Origin: Planctomycetaceae bacterium
Lineage (GTDB): Bacteria; Planctomycetota; Planctomycetia; Pirellulales; Thermoguttaceae
Direction of reading: 5' to 3'
NCBI GenBank assembly: GCA_031282385.1
Contig: JAITDV010000010.1
Location: 1 to 39,511 of the forward strand
Length of the DNA stretch: 39,511 nucleotides
The number at the start of each line of letters is the position of its first letter. Within the stretch, counting starts at the first letter, position 1. A program made the translations under genes and the position numbers. Under the pieces are notes generated by a model. It saw only the letters and a list, made by a program, of their open reading frames with translations. It searched no databases and was not told the DNA's origin. Of this stretch, positions 9,414-19,753 are shown piece by piece.

Positions 9414-9514
9414 ACTGTTTGTACTATAAATTGCATGATTCAAGATCGTAAAAGCCTGCTTTCAAATAGGTAAGCTGGCGGCGGCAAAGGAAATTTAAAG
9501 TGTGAACAGTTTAA
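9414..9514 (+). repeat. Family A element, copy A5
   Basis: actgtttgtactataaattgcatgattcaagatcgtaaaagcctgctttcaaataggtaagctggcggcggcaaaggaaatttaaagtgtgaacagttta. Confidence 0.93.
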
Positions 9515-9560
9515 AACAATTTTGAAAATACTTTGGATATTAAATTATTTACGTAATATT

Positions 9561-11360
9561 ATGAGAACCAGACAAATAATTATTGTAACAATAATCTTAA
9601 CAGCAATCTGTTTTGTTATTTTGCGCCCTGTTATATTATCAGCACAAGACAGTTTCGGCGCAACAAAAATATCTCCGCTTTTTATGCAGCCGGAAATATT
9701 GCAACAAAATTACCAGACATTAGATCAACTTTCATCAAATTCACCATTTGATCAATCTGTCAATCAACCCGTAACAAATCAACCGATTAACCCAATTCCG
9801 AATCAACCTTTTCCAAATTTACCGTTTGATCAATCTGTTAATCAACCTGTACCCGATCAGCCTTTTAATCATATTTCGAATCAATCTTTATCAAATTCAT
9901 TATTTGATCCATTTGTCAATCAATATTTGACGTATGATCCGTTTGATCGTTCAACAAATGAGTTGTTACCAACTCAAGTTTCGCAGCGAACTGAAATTAT
10001 TGATCAACCGGCGGTTAGTAGTGAAGTTCCATTATCATTTTCGCCAATTCATCGTAAGGTAACGGGACCGATAATTTATGATACTGCGGAAGGTGAAGAA
10101 TTAGTTACCAGTGGTGGTTGTAGTCCTGTTTGTGCGCCGGGTTGCGGTTCTTCGTGTGATGTTTCGGCGGTTGAAGGTGTTGGTCTTGAGGGTGTTGGTT
10201 GTTGTGGTGATGAGATTGTGTGTGTACCGGCTTGGTATTCGCGGGTGAAGTTTTATGGTTGGCTGCAAGGCGGTCTTTATGCGAATTCTCATGGCAGTAC
10301 GACGGAGCGTTATCACGGAATAAATAGGCGCGGACAACATGATTTACTTCAAAGACCGACAGGCGGTAATGGTGCGTCGCTTGGTAATGTTCGTCAAACG
10401 GGTGCGGTTTTGAATCAACTTTGGTTGGGATTAAGCCGGGAGTTGGATTTATGCGGAGGTTTTGATTGGGGATTTCGAGGTGAGTTTTTATTTGGAACGG
10501 ATGCGCGGTTGACGCAGAGTTATGGTGACGCAACATTTGATTATTTGACGATGCGGCGTGATTATGGATTTTCAATTCCGCAATTGTATGTTACGTTGGG
10601 TTACAGGTGTTTATCGGTCAAGGTTGGCAAGTTTGAGTCGTTGCTTGGTTTTGAGCATATTCAAGCGGTGGATTCGCCGTTTTATAGTCATTCGAATTTA
10701 TTTTATGCGGAGCCGCAATCGCATAGCGGAGTGCTTTTTGATTGCAATGTGAATCCTGATTTTTGGTTTAGTATGGGTTATGTGCAAGGTGCTGATTCAA
10801 CTTTATCAAATAGATTTGGAGACAACGGTCTTATTGGCGGGATTTATTGGCGTTGTTGTCCTTCGATGACACTTTGGTACACGATTTATTATTCAAAAAA
10901 TGCTGCGGGCATGTTTGCAAATGGCGAACCTCATGCGGGAGGTGATTTATTCCGGCATACATTTGTTTTAAATTGGAAGTTGACGTCGCGGTTTGATTAT
11001 GCGTTTCAATGGGACGTCGGCAACCGTAGAGGCAGAAGAGCGGGAGATGACAATTCTTCATATTTTGGTTGGGCGCAATATTTCACTTACAAGATACATC
11101 CGCGGTTAAACGGGGGCATCAGAATTGATCAGTTGCATTCGAATAAGCTCATGGCAACATCCGGTTTCGCGCGTCCGAATACAGGTAATTTTATCGGTAA
11201 TTTGTACGGTATTACAATTGGTATTGAGTGGAAGCCGTATCAAAATTTCAGTTTCAAGCCGGAATTACGTTACGATTATTCAGACACAAGAGGTACGTTC
11301 GGCAACGGCAAACACAGAGATCAGATTTCATTTGGATTTGGAATTGTGTATGATTTCTAA
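9561..11360 (+). CDS. Beta-barrel porin of the OmpL-like/BBP2 type, paralogue 2, with Asn/Gln/Pro-rich N-terminal repeats and a Cys-rich linker
   Basis: ATG 9561 gives MRTRQIIIVTIILTAICFVIL signal-like start; FYGWLQGGLYANSHGSTTERYHG aligns with GWIQGGFFANSHGTTTKRN of paralogue 1; C-terminus ...SFGFGIVYDF. Confidence 0.87.
   Translation: MRTRQIIIVTIILTAICFVILRPVILSAQDSFGATKISPLFMQPEILQQNYQTLDQLSSNSPFDQSVNQPVTNQPINPIPNQPFPNLPFDQSVNQPVPDQPFNHISNQSLSNSLFDPFVNQYLTYDPFDRSTNELLPTQVSQRTEIIDQPAVSSEVPLSFSPIHRKVTGPIIYDTAEGEELVTSGGCSPVCAPGCGSSCDVSAVEGVGLEGVGCCGDEIVCVPAWYSRVKFYGWLQGGLYANSHGSTTERYHGINRRGQHDLLQRPTGGNGASLGNVRQTGAVLNQLWLGLSRELDLCGGFDWGFRGEFLFGTDARLTQSYGDATFDYLTMRRDYGFSIPQLYVTLGYRCLSVKVGKFESLLGFEHIQAVDSPFYSHSNLFYAEPQSHSGVLFDCNVNPDFWFSMGYVQGADSTLSNRFGDNGLIGGIYWRCCPSMTLWYTIYYSKNAAGMFANGEPHAGGDLFRHTFVLNWKLTSRFDYAFQWDVGNRRGRRAGDDNSSYFGWAQYFTYKIHPRLNGGIRIDQLHSNKLMATSGFARPNTGNFIGNLYGITIGIEWKPYQNFSFKPELRYDYSDTRGTFGNGKHRDQISFGFGIVYDF
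9741..9971 (+). repeat. In-frame degenerate repeat (about 27-aa period) encoding PFDQSVNQPVxxQP...
   Basis: SPFDQSVNQPVTNQPINPIPNQPFPN / LPFDQSVNQPVPDQPFNHISNQSLSNS / LFDPFVNQYLTYDPFDRSTNE. Confidence 0.8.
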
Positions 11361-11396
11361 TGTTGAAATCGTAATATACTGACTGTTAAATTCTAT

Positions 11397-11497
11397 ACTG
11401 TTCGTACTATAAATTGTATGATTCAAGAGTGTAAAAATCTGTTTTCCGATAAGTAAGCAGACGGAGGTAAAGGAAATTTAAAGTGCGAACAGTTTAA
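11397..11497 (+). repeat. Family A element, copy A6
   Basis: actgttcgtactataaattgtatgattcaagagtgtaaaaatctgttttccgataagtaagcagacggaggtaaaggaaatttaaagtgcgaacagtttaa. Confidence 0.94.
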
Positions 11498-11527
11498 AGT
11501 GTTTTTGTTAGACCAAAATTCAAATCT

Positions 11528-14500
11528 ATGAGAAATTTTGTTGCCGTAATTTATGTGATTATTCTTTTTTTTGTTATCTCTTGTTGTAGTTTTGCTAATA
11601 TTGAAGCGGAGCGGTTACGGGATCGGTTTTGGCAAATTCTTGTTGAGTCTCCGCGGCGTGGTACGGCGTTGGATCGTATTTACAATCTCTACGCGGAGTC
11701 AAATGAAATTGATCAACTAATTGATAAAGGATTAGTGTTATCAAAACGGAAGTCAAATGATTCGCGGTCGTGGCTTTTGTTGGGTTTGATTTATGAACGT
11801 TGTGGAGAGACGGACAAAGCGATTGAGGCGTACAGGCACGCGATCAAACTTAATGTGAAAGAGCCGCTTGCGTTTTATTATCTTGGCGAAAAATTAATTG
11901 TGCAAGGAAAATTGCGCGAAGCGGTTAATATGCTGGAGATTTCTGTACAAAATAAACTTGCAAACAAGCAGGAACTTCGGTCTGTTCTTTTATTACTTGG
12001 CAAAACCGCAGAGCGATTGGGCGACACAAAAAAAGCTGATGCGGTTTGGAATCAGTTAGAACAACTCTATCCCAATAATCCTGAAATTATCGCTAACATA
12101 ACAAATATTCTCGAAACCGAAGGTCGCATTGATGAAGCAATAAAACGTTACGAACAATATTTGAAATTGTCGTCGGACAATTATACTTTTGTCCGGTTTA
12201 AGTTGGCTGTGATTGCGTTAAAAATCCGAAAAAACAATAAATATTCGCCGATTGATGATTATGTGGAGTTACTGGACAAACTTGATTCAGGCGGTTGGAT
12301 AGCGGAGATTGTGCGTAAGCGTTTGGAGCTGTATTTTACAGAGCGGGGTAATTTAACAGGACTTGCAGAATTCTACAGGAAAAGACTTTCAAAACACCCA
12401 AACGAATACACAACTATCTTGCAACTTGTAAATGTACTCATAAAACTTGACCGCGAAATCGAAGCACAAGAATTACTTGAAATTTCTGTTACAAAATTTC
12501 CAAATAACATTTTATTGCGGCGGGCAATAATTGATATTTACGTTACAAAAAATCAACTCGATAAAGCAATCGCACAATACCAAAAAATCGACGCACTTAA
12601 ACCTGCCGATCCAGATTATTTTATAACGTGGGGCGAATTGGTACTGAAAACTGATAAGCCGGACAAACAAAATGAAGCTGTAAAAATCTGGTCGCGAATG
12701 ATTGATTTATCGCCGAAAGACCCATTGGTTGCTGTTCGGGTTGCAGAAGTTGCAGCGCGGTATGATATTGTTGACGCCGCGGAAAAATATTACAAACTTG
12801 CAGTGGCATTGCGTCCCGATGAAGCGGCGTTTCACGAATATCTCGGAATTTTTTATTACCGCCAATCCGAAATCAAAAAAGCCATCGAAACAATTCAATC
12901 AATCGCCGAAAATAAACGAAAAAACGTAAATTCATTAATACACGCCGGAACATTGCTGCAATCAATTCACGCCGAAAAAGAAGCATTAGCCGTATTTGAA
13001 AATGCTGTAAAACTTGCGCCGTCAAACAGCGCAATAAGATGGAAATATATTGAGGCGTTGATACGTCTCGGCGAAATTGACAAATCAGTTACACAACTAC
13101 ACACAACAAATCAGTTACTTCAGTCAGATGATGAATTTGATACATTTTTGCAAAACGAAATCAGGTTCGTGTTAAAAAGTTTACAGATAAATAATATCTT
13201 AAAAATTTTGACAGATAAAATTTCAAATTACACTTCAGATAATATTGTAACGAAAATTCCAATGCAGAGATCGTACTGGCGGCTTGCGGTTTACAATCAG
13301 TACGCAGGCAAAAGCAAAATCGCCGTCAAAATGATGGACGACGCAATAGGATATTCAGATAATAATATCTTGAACAACGAATTATTATCGTTACGAATAT
13401 TACACGCGGCAGCAGAATTGTACGAAAAAAATAACGCGACAGACAAAGCAATAAAAATTTTGCAAATACTCGCCGAAAAAAATAACATCCGACAAAATAC
13501 ATATATCAGGCAACTTGCAGAATTGCAAATTAAAATCGGCAAAAAAGAAGAAGCGGCAAAAACAATCAATCGATTACTCGAATCAGGTATATCAAATACG
13601 GCTGTTATTATTTCATGTGCTGAATTACTTTTTGAATTGAACCGTGTTCAAGAAGCAATTGATTTATTACGGCGCGGTTTGCGGTTTCAACCAAATGATT
13701 TATTGATCCAAAAATCGCTTTCGGAATATTTGGCAAAAGACGGACAGTTTGAAAATGCAATTGATATAGCGCAACGTTTATTTGACCGGACTGAAAATAT
13801 TGAAAACAAAATGCAACTTGCAAAAAAAATTACTGAATATTATCTGATTTCCAACACGGCAAATAAAACCGATACTGATGTACAAAATACACAAAAGTTA
13901 AAAAATGAAAAATTAAAAGAACTCTTGTACAAAATAAAAAATTCAACAGACAAAAAAACATCGGTTCTTTGTGCTGCGGTTGTATTTGAGGTTTTATCGG
14001 ATTTTAACGCTGCGCGGTCGGAGCTTGAGGGATTTTTGATCGAAACGGGCAAGGAACAGCAAACTGATAAATTATTGTTACGTAAATTAGTAGATATTAC
14101 TGAAAAATTGCATGATTATGATGCGGCGGTTAAGTATCAGGAATTGATTTGTAAGAACAATTCTGATACAACAGAATTTGATAAATTATTTATACTTTAC
14201 GATGCCAACGGCAACCGCGAAAAGAGCTCGCAACTTTTCATGCGGCAGATATTGAATAAAACCGGCATCAATGAACAAATCAACATGATTGATAGAATGA
14301 TTTGCCGAGAGGAATATGATGCAGTTGATCATGTGCTTGCGTTTTTTGAGATACATGAGGAACCGAGTTGGGAAATAATGTATCGGCAGATTGTAATTGC
14401 AGCGTATAAAAAACAAAAAAATTTGCCCGAATTGGTACACAATTTCCGTAACAAAAAATTTATTGACGGCAAAAATATACACAACAAATATTCGCCCGAA

Positions 14501-14863
14501 GATCAATTCAATAATAACGCATGGAAATTATCGGCAGATTTGCCGACCAAAGATTTTACTATTTGGGAGGCGCATCCAGAATTGTTGCAGGTTTTCAAGG
14601 AGCAAGAGGTTTTTTTGTTGACGTTGTGTCGGGAACATTTGCGGCGAAATCAGAATTATCGTACATTTAATAACGTCCCGCCGCCGAAACCTTTTTATCT
14701 TGTCAATAATTTCACCGAAGCCAAATTTTTAGCGTTATGTTGGTTGTTGCGGGAACAAACCGTAGAAAAAATAATCGCCGCCAATAATCCAACTCCTCAA
14801 GAAATAATACGCCTAAAAGCATTATCAATATCACTAAAAAAAATCGTACCTTCACACAATTGA
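11528..14863 (+). CDS. Large exported TPR-repeat protein
   Basis: Signal-like MRNFVAVIYVIILFFVISCCSFA, then many TPR units (e.g. SWLLLGLIYERCGETDKAIEAYRHAIKLNVKEPLAFYYLGEKLIVQGKLREAVNML). Confidence 0.9.
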   Translation: MRNFVAVIYVIILFFVISCCSFANIEAERLRDRFWQILVESPRRGTALDRIYNLYAESNEIDQLIDKGLVLSKRKSNDSRSWLLLGLIYERCGETDKAIEAYRHAIKLNVKEPLAFYYLGEKLIVQGKLREAVNMLEISVQNKLANKQELRSVLLLLGKTAERLGDTKKADAVWNQLEQLYPNNPEIIANITNILETEGRIDEAIKRYEQYLKLSSDNYTFVRFKLAVIALKIRKNNKYSPIDDYVELLDKLDSGGWIAEIVRKRLELYFTERGNLTGLAEFYRKRLSKHPNEYTTILQLVNVLIKLDREIEAQELLEISVTKFPNNILLRRAIIDIYVTKNQLDKAIAQYQKIDALKPADPDYFITWGELVLKTDKPDKQNEAVKIWSRMIDLSPKDPLVAVRVAEVAARYDIVDAAEKYYKLAVALRPDEAAFHEYLGIFYYRQSEIKKAIETIQSIAENKRKNVNSLIHAGTLLQSIHAEKEALAVFENAVKLAPSNSAIRWKYIEALIRLGEIDKSVTQLHTTNQLLQSDDEFDTFLQNEIRFVLKSLQINNILKILTDKISNYTSDNIVTKIPMQRSYWRLAVYNQYAGKSKIAVKMMDDAIGYSDNNILNNELLSLRILHAAAELYEKNNATDKAIKILQILAEKNNIRQNTYIRQLAELQIKIGKKEEAAKTINRLLESGISNTAVIISCAELLFELNRVQEAIDLLRRGLRFQPNDLLIQKSLSEYLAKDGQFENAIDIAQRLFDRTENIENKMQLAKKITEYYLISNTANKTDTDVQNTQKLKNEKLKELLYKIKNSTDKKTSVLCAAVVFEVLSDFNAARSELEGFLIETGKEQQTDKLLLRKLVDITEKLHDYDAAVKYQELICKNNSDTTEFDKLFILYDANGNREKSSQLFMRQILNKTGINEQINMIDRMICREEYDAVDHVLAFFEIHEEPSWEIMYRQIVIAAYKKQKNLPELVHNFRNKKFIDGKNIHNKYSPEDQFNNNAWKLSADLPTKDFTIWEAHPELLQVFKEQEVFLLTLCREHLRRNQNYRTFNNVPPPKPFYLVNNFTEAKFLALCWLLREQTVEKIIAANNPTPQEIIRLKALSISLKKIVPSHN

Positions 14864-14970
14864 AATAATTTGATCGAAGTGTCAAATTAAGAGTCAAGGA
14901 AATAGGAATAAAGCAGACAAAAACGCAGCACTCTAAAGTAAACAACCCTTATTTATCCAATTTCCATTAA

Positions 14971-14998
14971 TAGCAGGCGGCGGTAAAAGAAATTTAGT
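14971..14998 (+). repeat. Family A right-half fragment
   Basis: tagcaggcggcggtaaaagaaatttag. Confidence 0.6.
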
Positions 14999-15266
14999 AA
15001 TATTTATGCGGATTGTTTTTTGTGTTATTTGTTGGTTACAAGACTCCCGCGACTGAATAATTACACGTCTTAATTGGGACAGGCAATTTACTCTTTTGGA
15101 GTATTGTTCAAGCCTTCCTATAGGTGGATTCAATTCTAATTGAAAAGGTGTTATACTGTAGGTTGTTTAATTTGCTTTCCGATGTTGTTTGGAACGATAC
15201 CGGAAAATAAAATCTTGATAAAAATGTATAACCGTTCACAGATAATTTGATCTGTTACTACCTTAC

Positions 15267-15367
15267 ACTGTTCGTACTATAAATTGCATGACTCAAGAGC
15301 GTAAAAGCCTGCTTTACAATTAGGTAAACAGGCGAAGGTAAACGAAATTTAACGTGCGAACAGTTTA
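15267..15367 (+). repeat. Family A element, copy A8
   Basis: actgttcgtactataaattgcatgactcaagagcgtaaaagcctgctttacaattaggtaaacaggcgaaggtaaacgaaatttaacgtgcgaacagttta. Confidence 0.94.
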
Positions 15368-15445
15368 AAATGACCGCCGTTTCAATACGGAACAACCTAA
15401 AAATTGCAATAGGTACAACGAAACCAGATCACCATAAAAAGCACA

Positions 15446-18109
15446 ATGGTAACAACTAAAAATAATAAAAATAACACTAACAATAATCGTAACGATAAAT
15501 CCGCACAACACCCGCACGCCAAACATCAGGATCGACATCCTGATTTGGTAGATTCTTTTCAATGGGGATTTGTTGAAGGGGCGGATAACGATACAGCCGA
15601 AAATCGAAATGAAGCCCGCACTCAAGGTAAAAGCCGAAAAAAATCTAAAATGAAAACAGTTGCGAAAAATACATCTGTCTCATCTGTTTCTTCGCCCGTT
15701 TCACTTGAGTCCGCCACAAAACAAATTAATACGCCCGCACCAAAAATTACAACATCTAAAACCAACAAAAATACAGAAAAAAACCGCCCAAAAAAGAAAA
15801 AAAACCGACAAATTATAAACACATCCGTAAATAACGTTACAGATATTGTAGAAGCAGATAAGTTAAATGCCGTTGGCGGAACTGCCGGTAAAGTTGTAAC
15901 AGATTCATCTTTTGTTACGTCGGCTAAAAATCCTGTTGCCAATCAAAACCAAACCGCAAACAATCCCAAATCCAAAGCCATCCCAAAAAGTCCGCGCCGT
16001 AAAATAACCGCCGCACAAAATAATTCGACCCCAAATATAAACAAAACAAAAGAACATGATACGAATTTGCTTTTTGAACCGTTTGACGACGAGAACGATT
16101 TGAATTTGCCAAGTTACGGACGGACGTATAAAGATAAAAAATTGCAACTTGATCAAGAAACAAAACACCCAGAATCACAAAATATCGTAAAAGAAAAACG
16201 ACAACACCCACACTATCAATCCCCAACACCAACACCAATTCCGTCTTCAATTCCTACACCGTCGCCGTCAATTCCGCACGCAACCGCTAAACCCGTAACT
16301 CCAAACTCCGTAACCGTAACCCCAACGCCGCCACAATCAAATTTCACCAAACCGGCGTCTTATCCGCAGCCGCCAATAACTTCTAATTCTGTTGCGCAAA
16401 ATATTGTTTCTGCTTCAGCTTCAGCTTCTGATTTTCGTAACGTTAATTTGGATTCGAATAAATCCGGTCATATACAGTCATCACTTGAAACACCTATATC
16501 TAAGCCCAAAAAGGAACAGATGGTTTGGGATCCGGATAAACGGGAATACGTTCCGCTCAAAGTTTTCGATCAAAGTTTACCTGCATCATTGCCCGAACCG
16601 CCGACTCAATCTCACACAAAACCACAACACCAAACAACCACTCCCAAACAACCTCAAACTAAATCCGATCAAAACACAAACACAACCGTAACTCAATCCA
16701 ATTTGATAAAAAATAATCAACCAATTGTGAATAATAAAATTGTTACGGAAAATAGCACGACACCGAAATTAAGTACAATCACAAATACAGAAAATCGATT
16801 ACACAGCAACGTCCCACAACGCGGCAATATACCGCGTCCAGTTGCGTCAACATGTCCCGATCCTGCGGATATTGAAGCAGATGCTCGTGGTTTTGCTAGT
16901 CTTGGTTTATCTGATGTTATGTTGGAAGCGTTGCGGATACTGCGTTATATTGAACCGACACCGATTCAAGCTGGAGTTTTTGACCGTGTTAAAACCGGCA
17001 AAGACATCATGGGTCAAGCACAAACCGGCACCGGTAAAACTGCCGCGTTTTCAATTCCAATCATCGAAGGAATCGAAGAATGTCCTCCTGGAGATGAACC
17101 GGTTGCGTTGATTCTTGTTCCGACGCGCGAGTTGGCAGTGCAAGTTCGAGACGAAATTCTCCGACTTTCCTACGGACGCGATATTCGGATCGCGGCATGT
17201 TACGGCGGCAAACCAATAGTTAAACAAATCGCCAAATTGAACGACGGAATTGATGTTGTTGTAGGTACGCCCGGTCGTGTACTTGACCTAATGAACCGCC
17301 GAACATTAATTACGGACTCACTCAAGTGGGTTGTACTCGATGAAGCAGACAGAATGCTTGATATTGGATTCCGACCCGATATAGAAAAGATATTAAAAAA
17401 ATCACCGTCAACCCGACAAACCCTACTTTTCAGCGCAACATTGCCGCCGCCCGTCGTCAAACTCGCAGAACGTTATATGCGCGAACCGGAAGTTCTGGAC
17501 TTCTCAAATAAACATGTTTCAGTTGATACAATTGAACAATTTTATGTTACAGTTGATCGCGAACGTAAATTTGATGCGCTTGTTTATCTATTGAATGAAG
17601 AACGTCCGAATCAAGCAATAATATTCACACGAACAAAACGCGGCGCAGACAGATTAGCAAGATTATTGTCAAAACAAATTCCAAGCCTATCAGCAATTCA
17701 CGGCGACCTCCAACAATCCGAACGCGATAAAATAATGAGTAAATTTCGTGCAGGCGAGTTGCGATACCTAGTTGCAACTGATGTTGTTGGACGCGGAATT
17801 GATGTATCAGGTATTTCACATATTATTAACTATGATATTCCGCATTTTTGCGACGATTACGTTCATCGCGTCGGTAGAACCGGACGAATGGGACGCGAAG
17901 GTGTTGCATACACATTCGTGACGGCAGAAGAAGGAAATGAATTGACAAGAATTGAAATGCGAATTGACAAACTACTAAAACGCGCAGACTTGAAAGGTTT
18001 TGAATCCTTCTCAAAACCCGTACAAGATACAAACAATAATGATAGTCAATCAATTAACCATAAACCAGTTTTCGGAAAACCAATCAGAAAAATAAGACGC
18101 GCATTGTGA
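15446..18109 (+). CDS. DEAD-box ATP-dependent RNA helicase with ~478-aa low-complexity N-terminal extension
   Basis: FASLGLSDVMLEALRILRYIEPTPIQAGVF (Q-motif region), AQTGTGKT, PTRELA, TPGR, DEAD, SAT, VATDVVGRGIDV, HRVGRTGRMG. Confidence 0.95.
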   Translation: MVTTKNNKNNTNNNRNDKSAQHPHAKHQDRHPDLVDSFQWGFVEGADNDTAENRNEARTQGKSRKKSKMKTVAKNTSVSSVSSPVSLESATKQINTPAPKITTSKTNKNTEKNRPKKKKNRQIINTSVNNVTDIVEADKLNAVGGTAGKVVTDSSFVTSAKNPVANQNQTANNPKSKAIPKSPRRKITAAQNNSTPNINKTKEHDTNLLFEPFDDENDLNLPSYGRTYKDKKLQLDQETKHPESQNIVKEKRQHPHYQSPTPTPIPSSIPTPSPSIPHATAKPVTPNSVTVTPTPPQSNFTKPASYPQPPITSNSVAQNIVSASASASDFRNVNLDSNKSGHIQSSLETPISKPKKEQMVWDPDKREYVPLKVFDQSLPASLPEPPTQSHTKPQHQTTTPKQPQTKSDQNTNTTVTQSNLIKNNQPIVNNKIVTENSTTPKLSTITNTENRLHSNVPQRGNIPRPVASTCPDPADIEADARGFASLGLSDVMLEALRILRYIEPTPIQAGVFDRVKTGKDIMGQAQTGTGKTAAFSIPIIEGIEECPPGDEPVALILVPTRELAVQVRDEILRLSYGRDIRIAACYGGKPIVKQIAKLNDGIDVVVGTPGRVLDLMNRRTLITDSLKWVVLDEADRMLDIGFRPDIEKILKKSPSTRQTLLFSATLPPPVVKLAERYMREPEVLDFSNKHVSVDTIEQFYVTVDRERKFDALVYLLNEERPNQAIIFTRTKRGADRLARLLSKQIPSLSAIHGDLQQSERDKIMSKFRAGELRYLVATDVVGRGIDVSGISHIINYDIPHFCDDYVHRVGRTGRMGREGVAYTFVTAEEGNELTRIEMRIDKLLKRADLKGFESFSKPVQDTNNNDSQSINHKPVFGKPIRKIRRAL

Positions 18110-18124
18110 ATGTATTAAACTACC

Positions 18125-18142
18125 TTACAATGCTCGTACTAT
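18125..18142 (+). repeat. Family A solo left end
   Basis: ttacaatgctcgtactatactg; preceded by ctacctta(c) as in A8. Confidence 0.45.
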
Positions 18143-18288
18143 ACTGTTGTTTTTTTTCGATTTAATTCACGTTTGGGACAACGTTACTCTGTGGAACCTT
18201 TCCATGAATAACCTCCAATTTCAACCGGAAACAAATTAAACATAAAGAGTATAATCACCAATTTAACTTACAAACAATTCAAAAAAAT

Positions 18289-19446
18289 ATGGAAGACTAT
18301 CAACGTTACGGCACTGACTTAGAATCAACCGCTCGATTTGGTTTTGACGAAATTGTGCAAAATTCGCAACGAATTAACCGAATATTTTTCTTGCCGATAA
18401 TACTTGTGAGCGGTCTGACAACAACGGCATTGGCTGTTCTTGCAGTTTTTCTGATCAACTTCTACACAGGACATAATCTTTTTGCATTTTTAATCAGTTT
18501 TGTTATACCGGTTGGTGCAATTGGTTGCGGCATAGTTGCGGGAATCGGTTATGCGGTTTCTTCACGAATACTTCAATTTTTTCCAAACAACAAATTTATA
18601 GTGTTTATATGTATTCTTCAAGTTTTCGTTTTTATTGCCTCCCGCTATTCGGAGTACACAATAGAACGAAAGATGATGTTGAACGTAATCGATAAAATGG
18701 CAAATGACAGTATAATTAAAGGCGAAAAAAAAGTAACTATTACAAATGCTGCTGGAGAAAAAGTTGAAATAGATACCGATAAATTTATAAAACACGCCAA
18801 AGAAACAATTCCTTCGTTTATTACTTTTTATCGGAATCTAGTTGAGGAAACAGAATGGTCGTCCATCAAAAAACAAGAAAAAGACGCATCTTTCAAGTTG
18901 GGAAAATGGGGTTGGCTAATTGAAATTTTAACTGCGTTGGCTTTTGCAATTTGTTCTAATGTTCCGTTATTTATGCTAGCTTCAACTGCATATTGTAAAC
19001 AATGCAGCAGATTCATGCGGAAACAAATTGATTTCAAATTTCCAGCCCGCGCTCCAATTCAAAAAATTAAAAAAAATGACGCCGAAGCAGCAGAAGCATT
19101 CTCAGAGGAAGATGAAAAACGACTCGTATACGCAACACTACAAATCAGCGAAATTGAAGATTTCCTGCGATCAAATATTCCAATAAAACGTGAAGAACTT
19201 GCAAATTTTTTATCAGATAAACAAAACAAAATCAAAACCGAAACCGCTAACATCAAAGGGCAAATTCCAAATGCAGTGCAAATTATTTATTCAGAATGCC
19301 CAGATTGCGACAATTTCTTGTTACTTGTAAAAATGGAGTTTGATCCTAATACGGCTAATGCCTTGCCTCCTGCTGAATTTTTACGGTTCTACAACGGAAT
19401 ATTCGTAACAGAATTTACTAAAAACACAAATAAAACTGACATGTAA
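18289..19446 (+). CDS. Multi-pass membrane protein with two CxxC pairs, function unknown
   Basis: Hydrophobic segments IFFLPIILVSGLTTTALAVLAVFLINFY, LFAFLISFVIPVGAIGCGIVAGIGYAV, FIVFICILQVFVFIA, GWLIEILTALAFAICSNVPLFMLAS; then YCKQCSRFM and ECPDCDNFL. Confidence 0.8.
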   Translation: MEDYQRYGTDLESTARFGFDEIVQNSQRINRIFFLPIILVSGLTTTALAVLAVFLINFYTGHNLFAFLISFVIPVGAIGCGIVAGIGYAVSSRILQFFPNNKFIVFICILQVFVFIASRYSEYTIERKMMLNVIDKMANDSIIKGEKKVTITNAAGEKVEIDTDKFIKHAKETIPSFITFYRNLVEETEWSSIKKQEKDASFKLGKWGWLIEILTALAFAICSNVPLFMLASTAYCKQCSRFMRKQIDFKFPARAPIQKIKKNDAEAAEAFSEEDEKRLVYATLQISEIEDFLRSNIPIKREELANFLSDKQNKIKTETANIKGQIPNAVQIIYSECPDCDNFLLLVKMEFDPNTANALPPAEFLRFYNGIFVTEFTKNTNKTDM

Positions 19447-19753
19447 AATACGATCATTGTAAGAGTTTTTTACAAAAAAGATAACTTCTATATTGCTCGT
19501 AAAATATATGCTCTTTAGTCGCGTAAATTATATTTGTGCATAACGAAAATTTTGGGTAGGACTTGAACAGAATTATTGAGATGATAAAATTCCGAACCTG
19601 TGTTTTGACAATATATTCACCAAACTTGCAATTTCGTTTTTTTAGGCTAACGGCAATTTTTTTCACGTCTCCAACGTCCATTTGTCTTTCATGTTCGTCA
19701 AAAAAAGGAGACCAAACTTAAAAAATTATACAAGATTTTAATTAGATCAAATT

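Noticed and set aside
10101-10575. Reverse-strand ORFs (79 and 156 aa) inside porin 2
   Set aside because: Shadow ORFs opposite a well-supported coding frame, with His/Thr/Asn-biased composition.
19553-19575. tRNA T-arm-like string on the reverse strand (TTCAAGTCCTACCCA)
   Set aside because: The flanking bases do not form a T-stem, and no acceptor or anticodon arms could be built around it.
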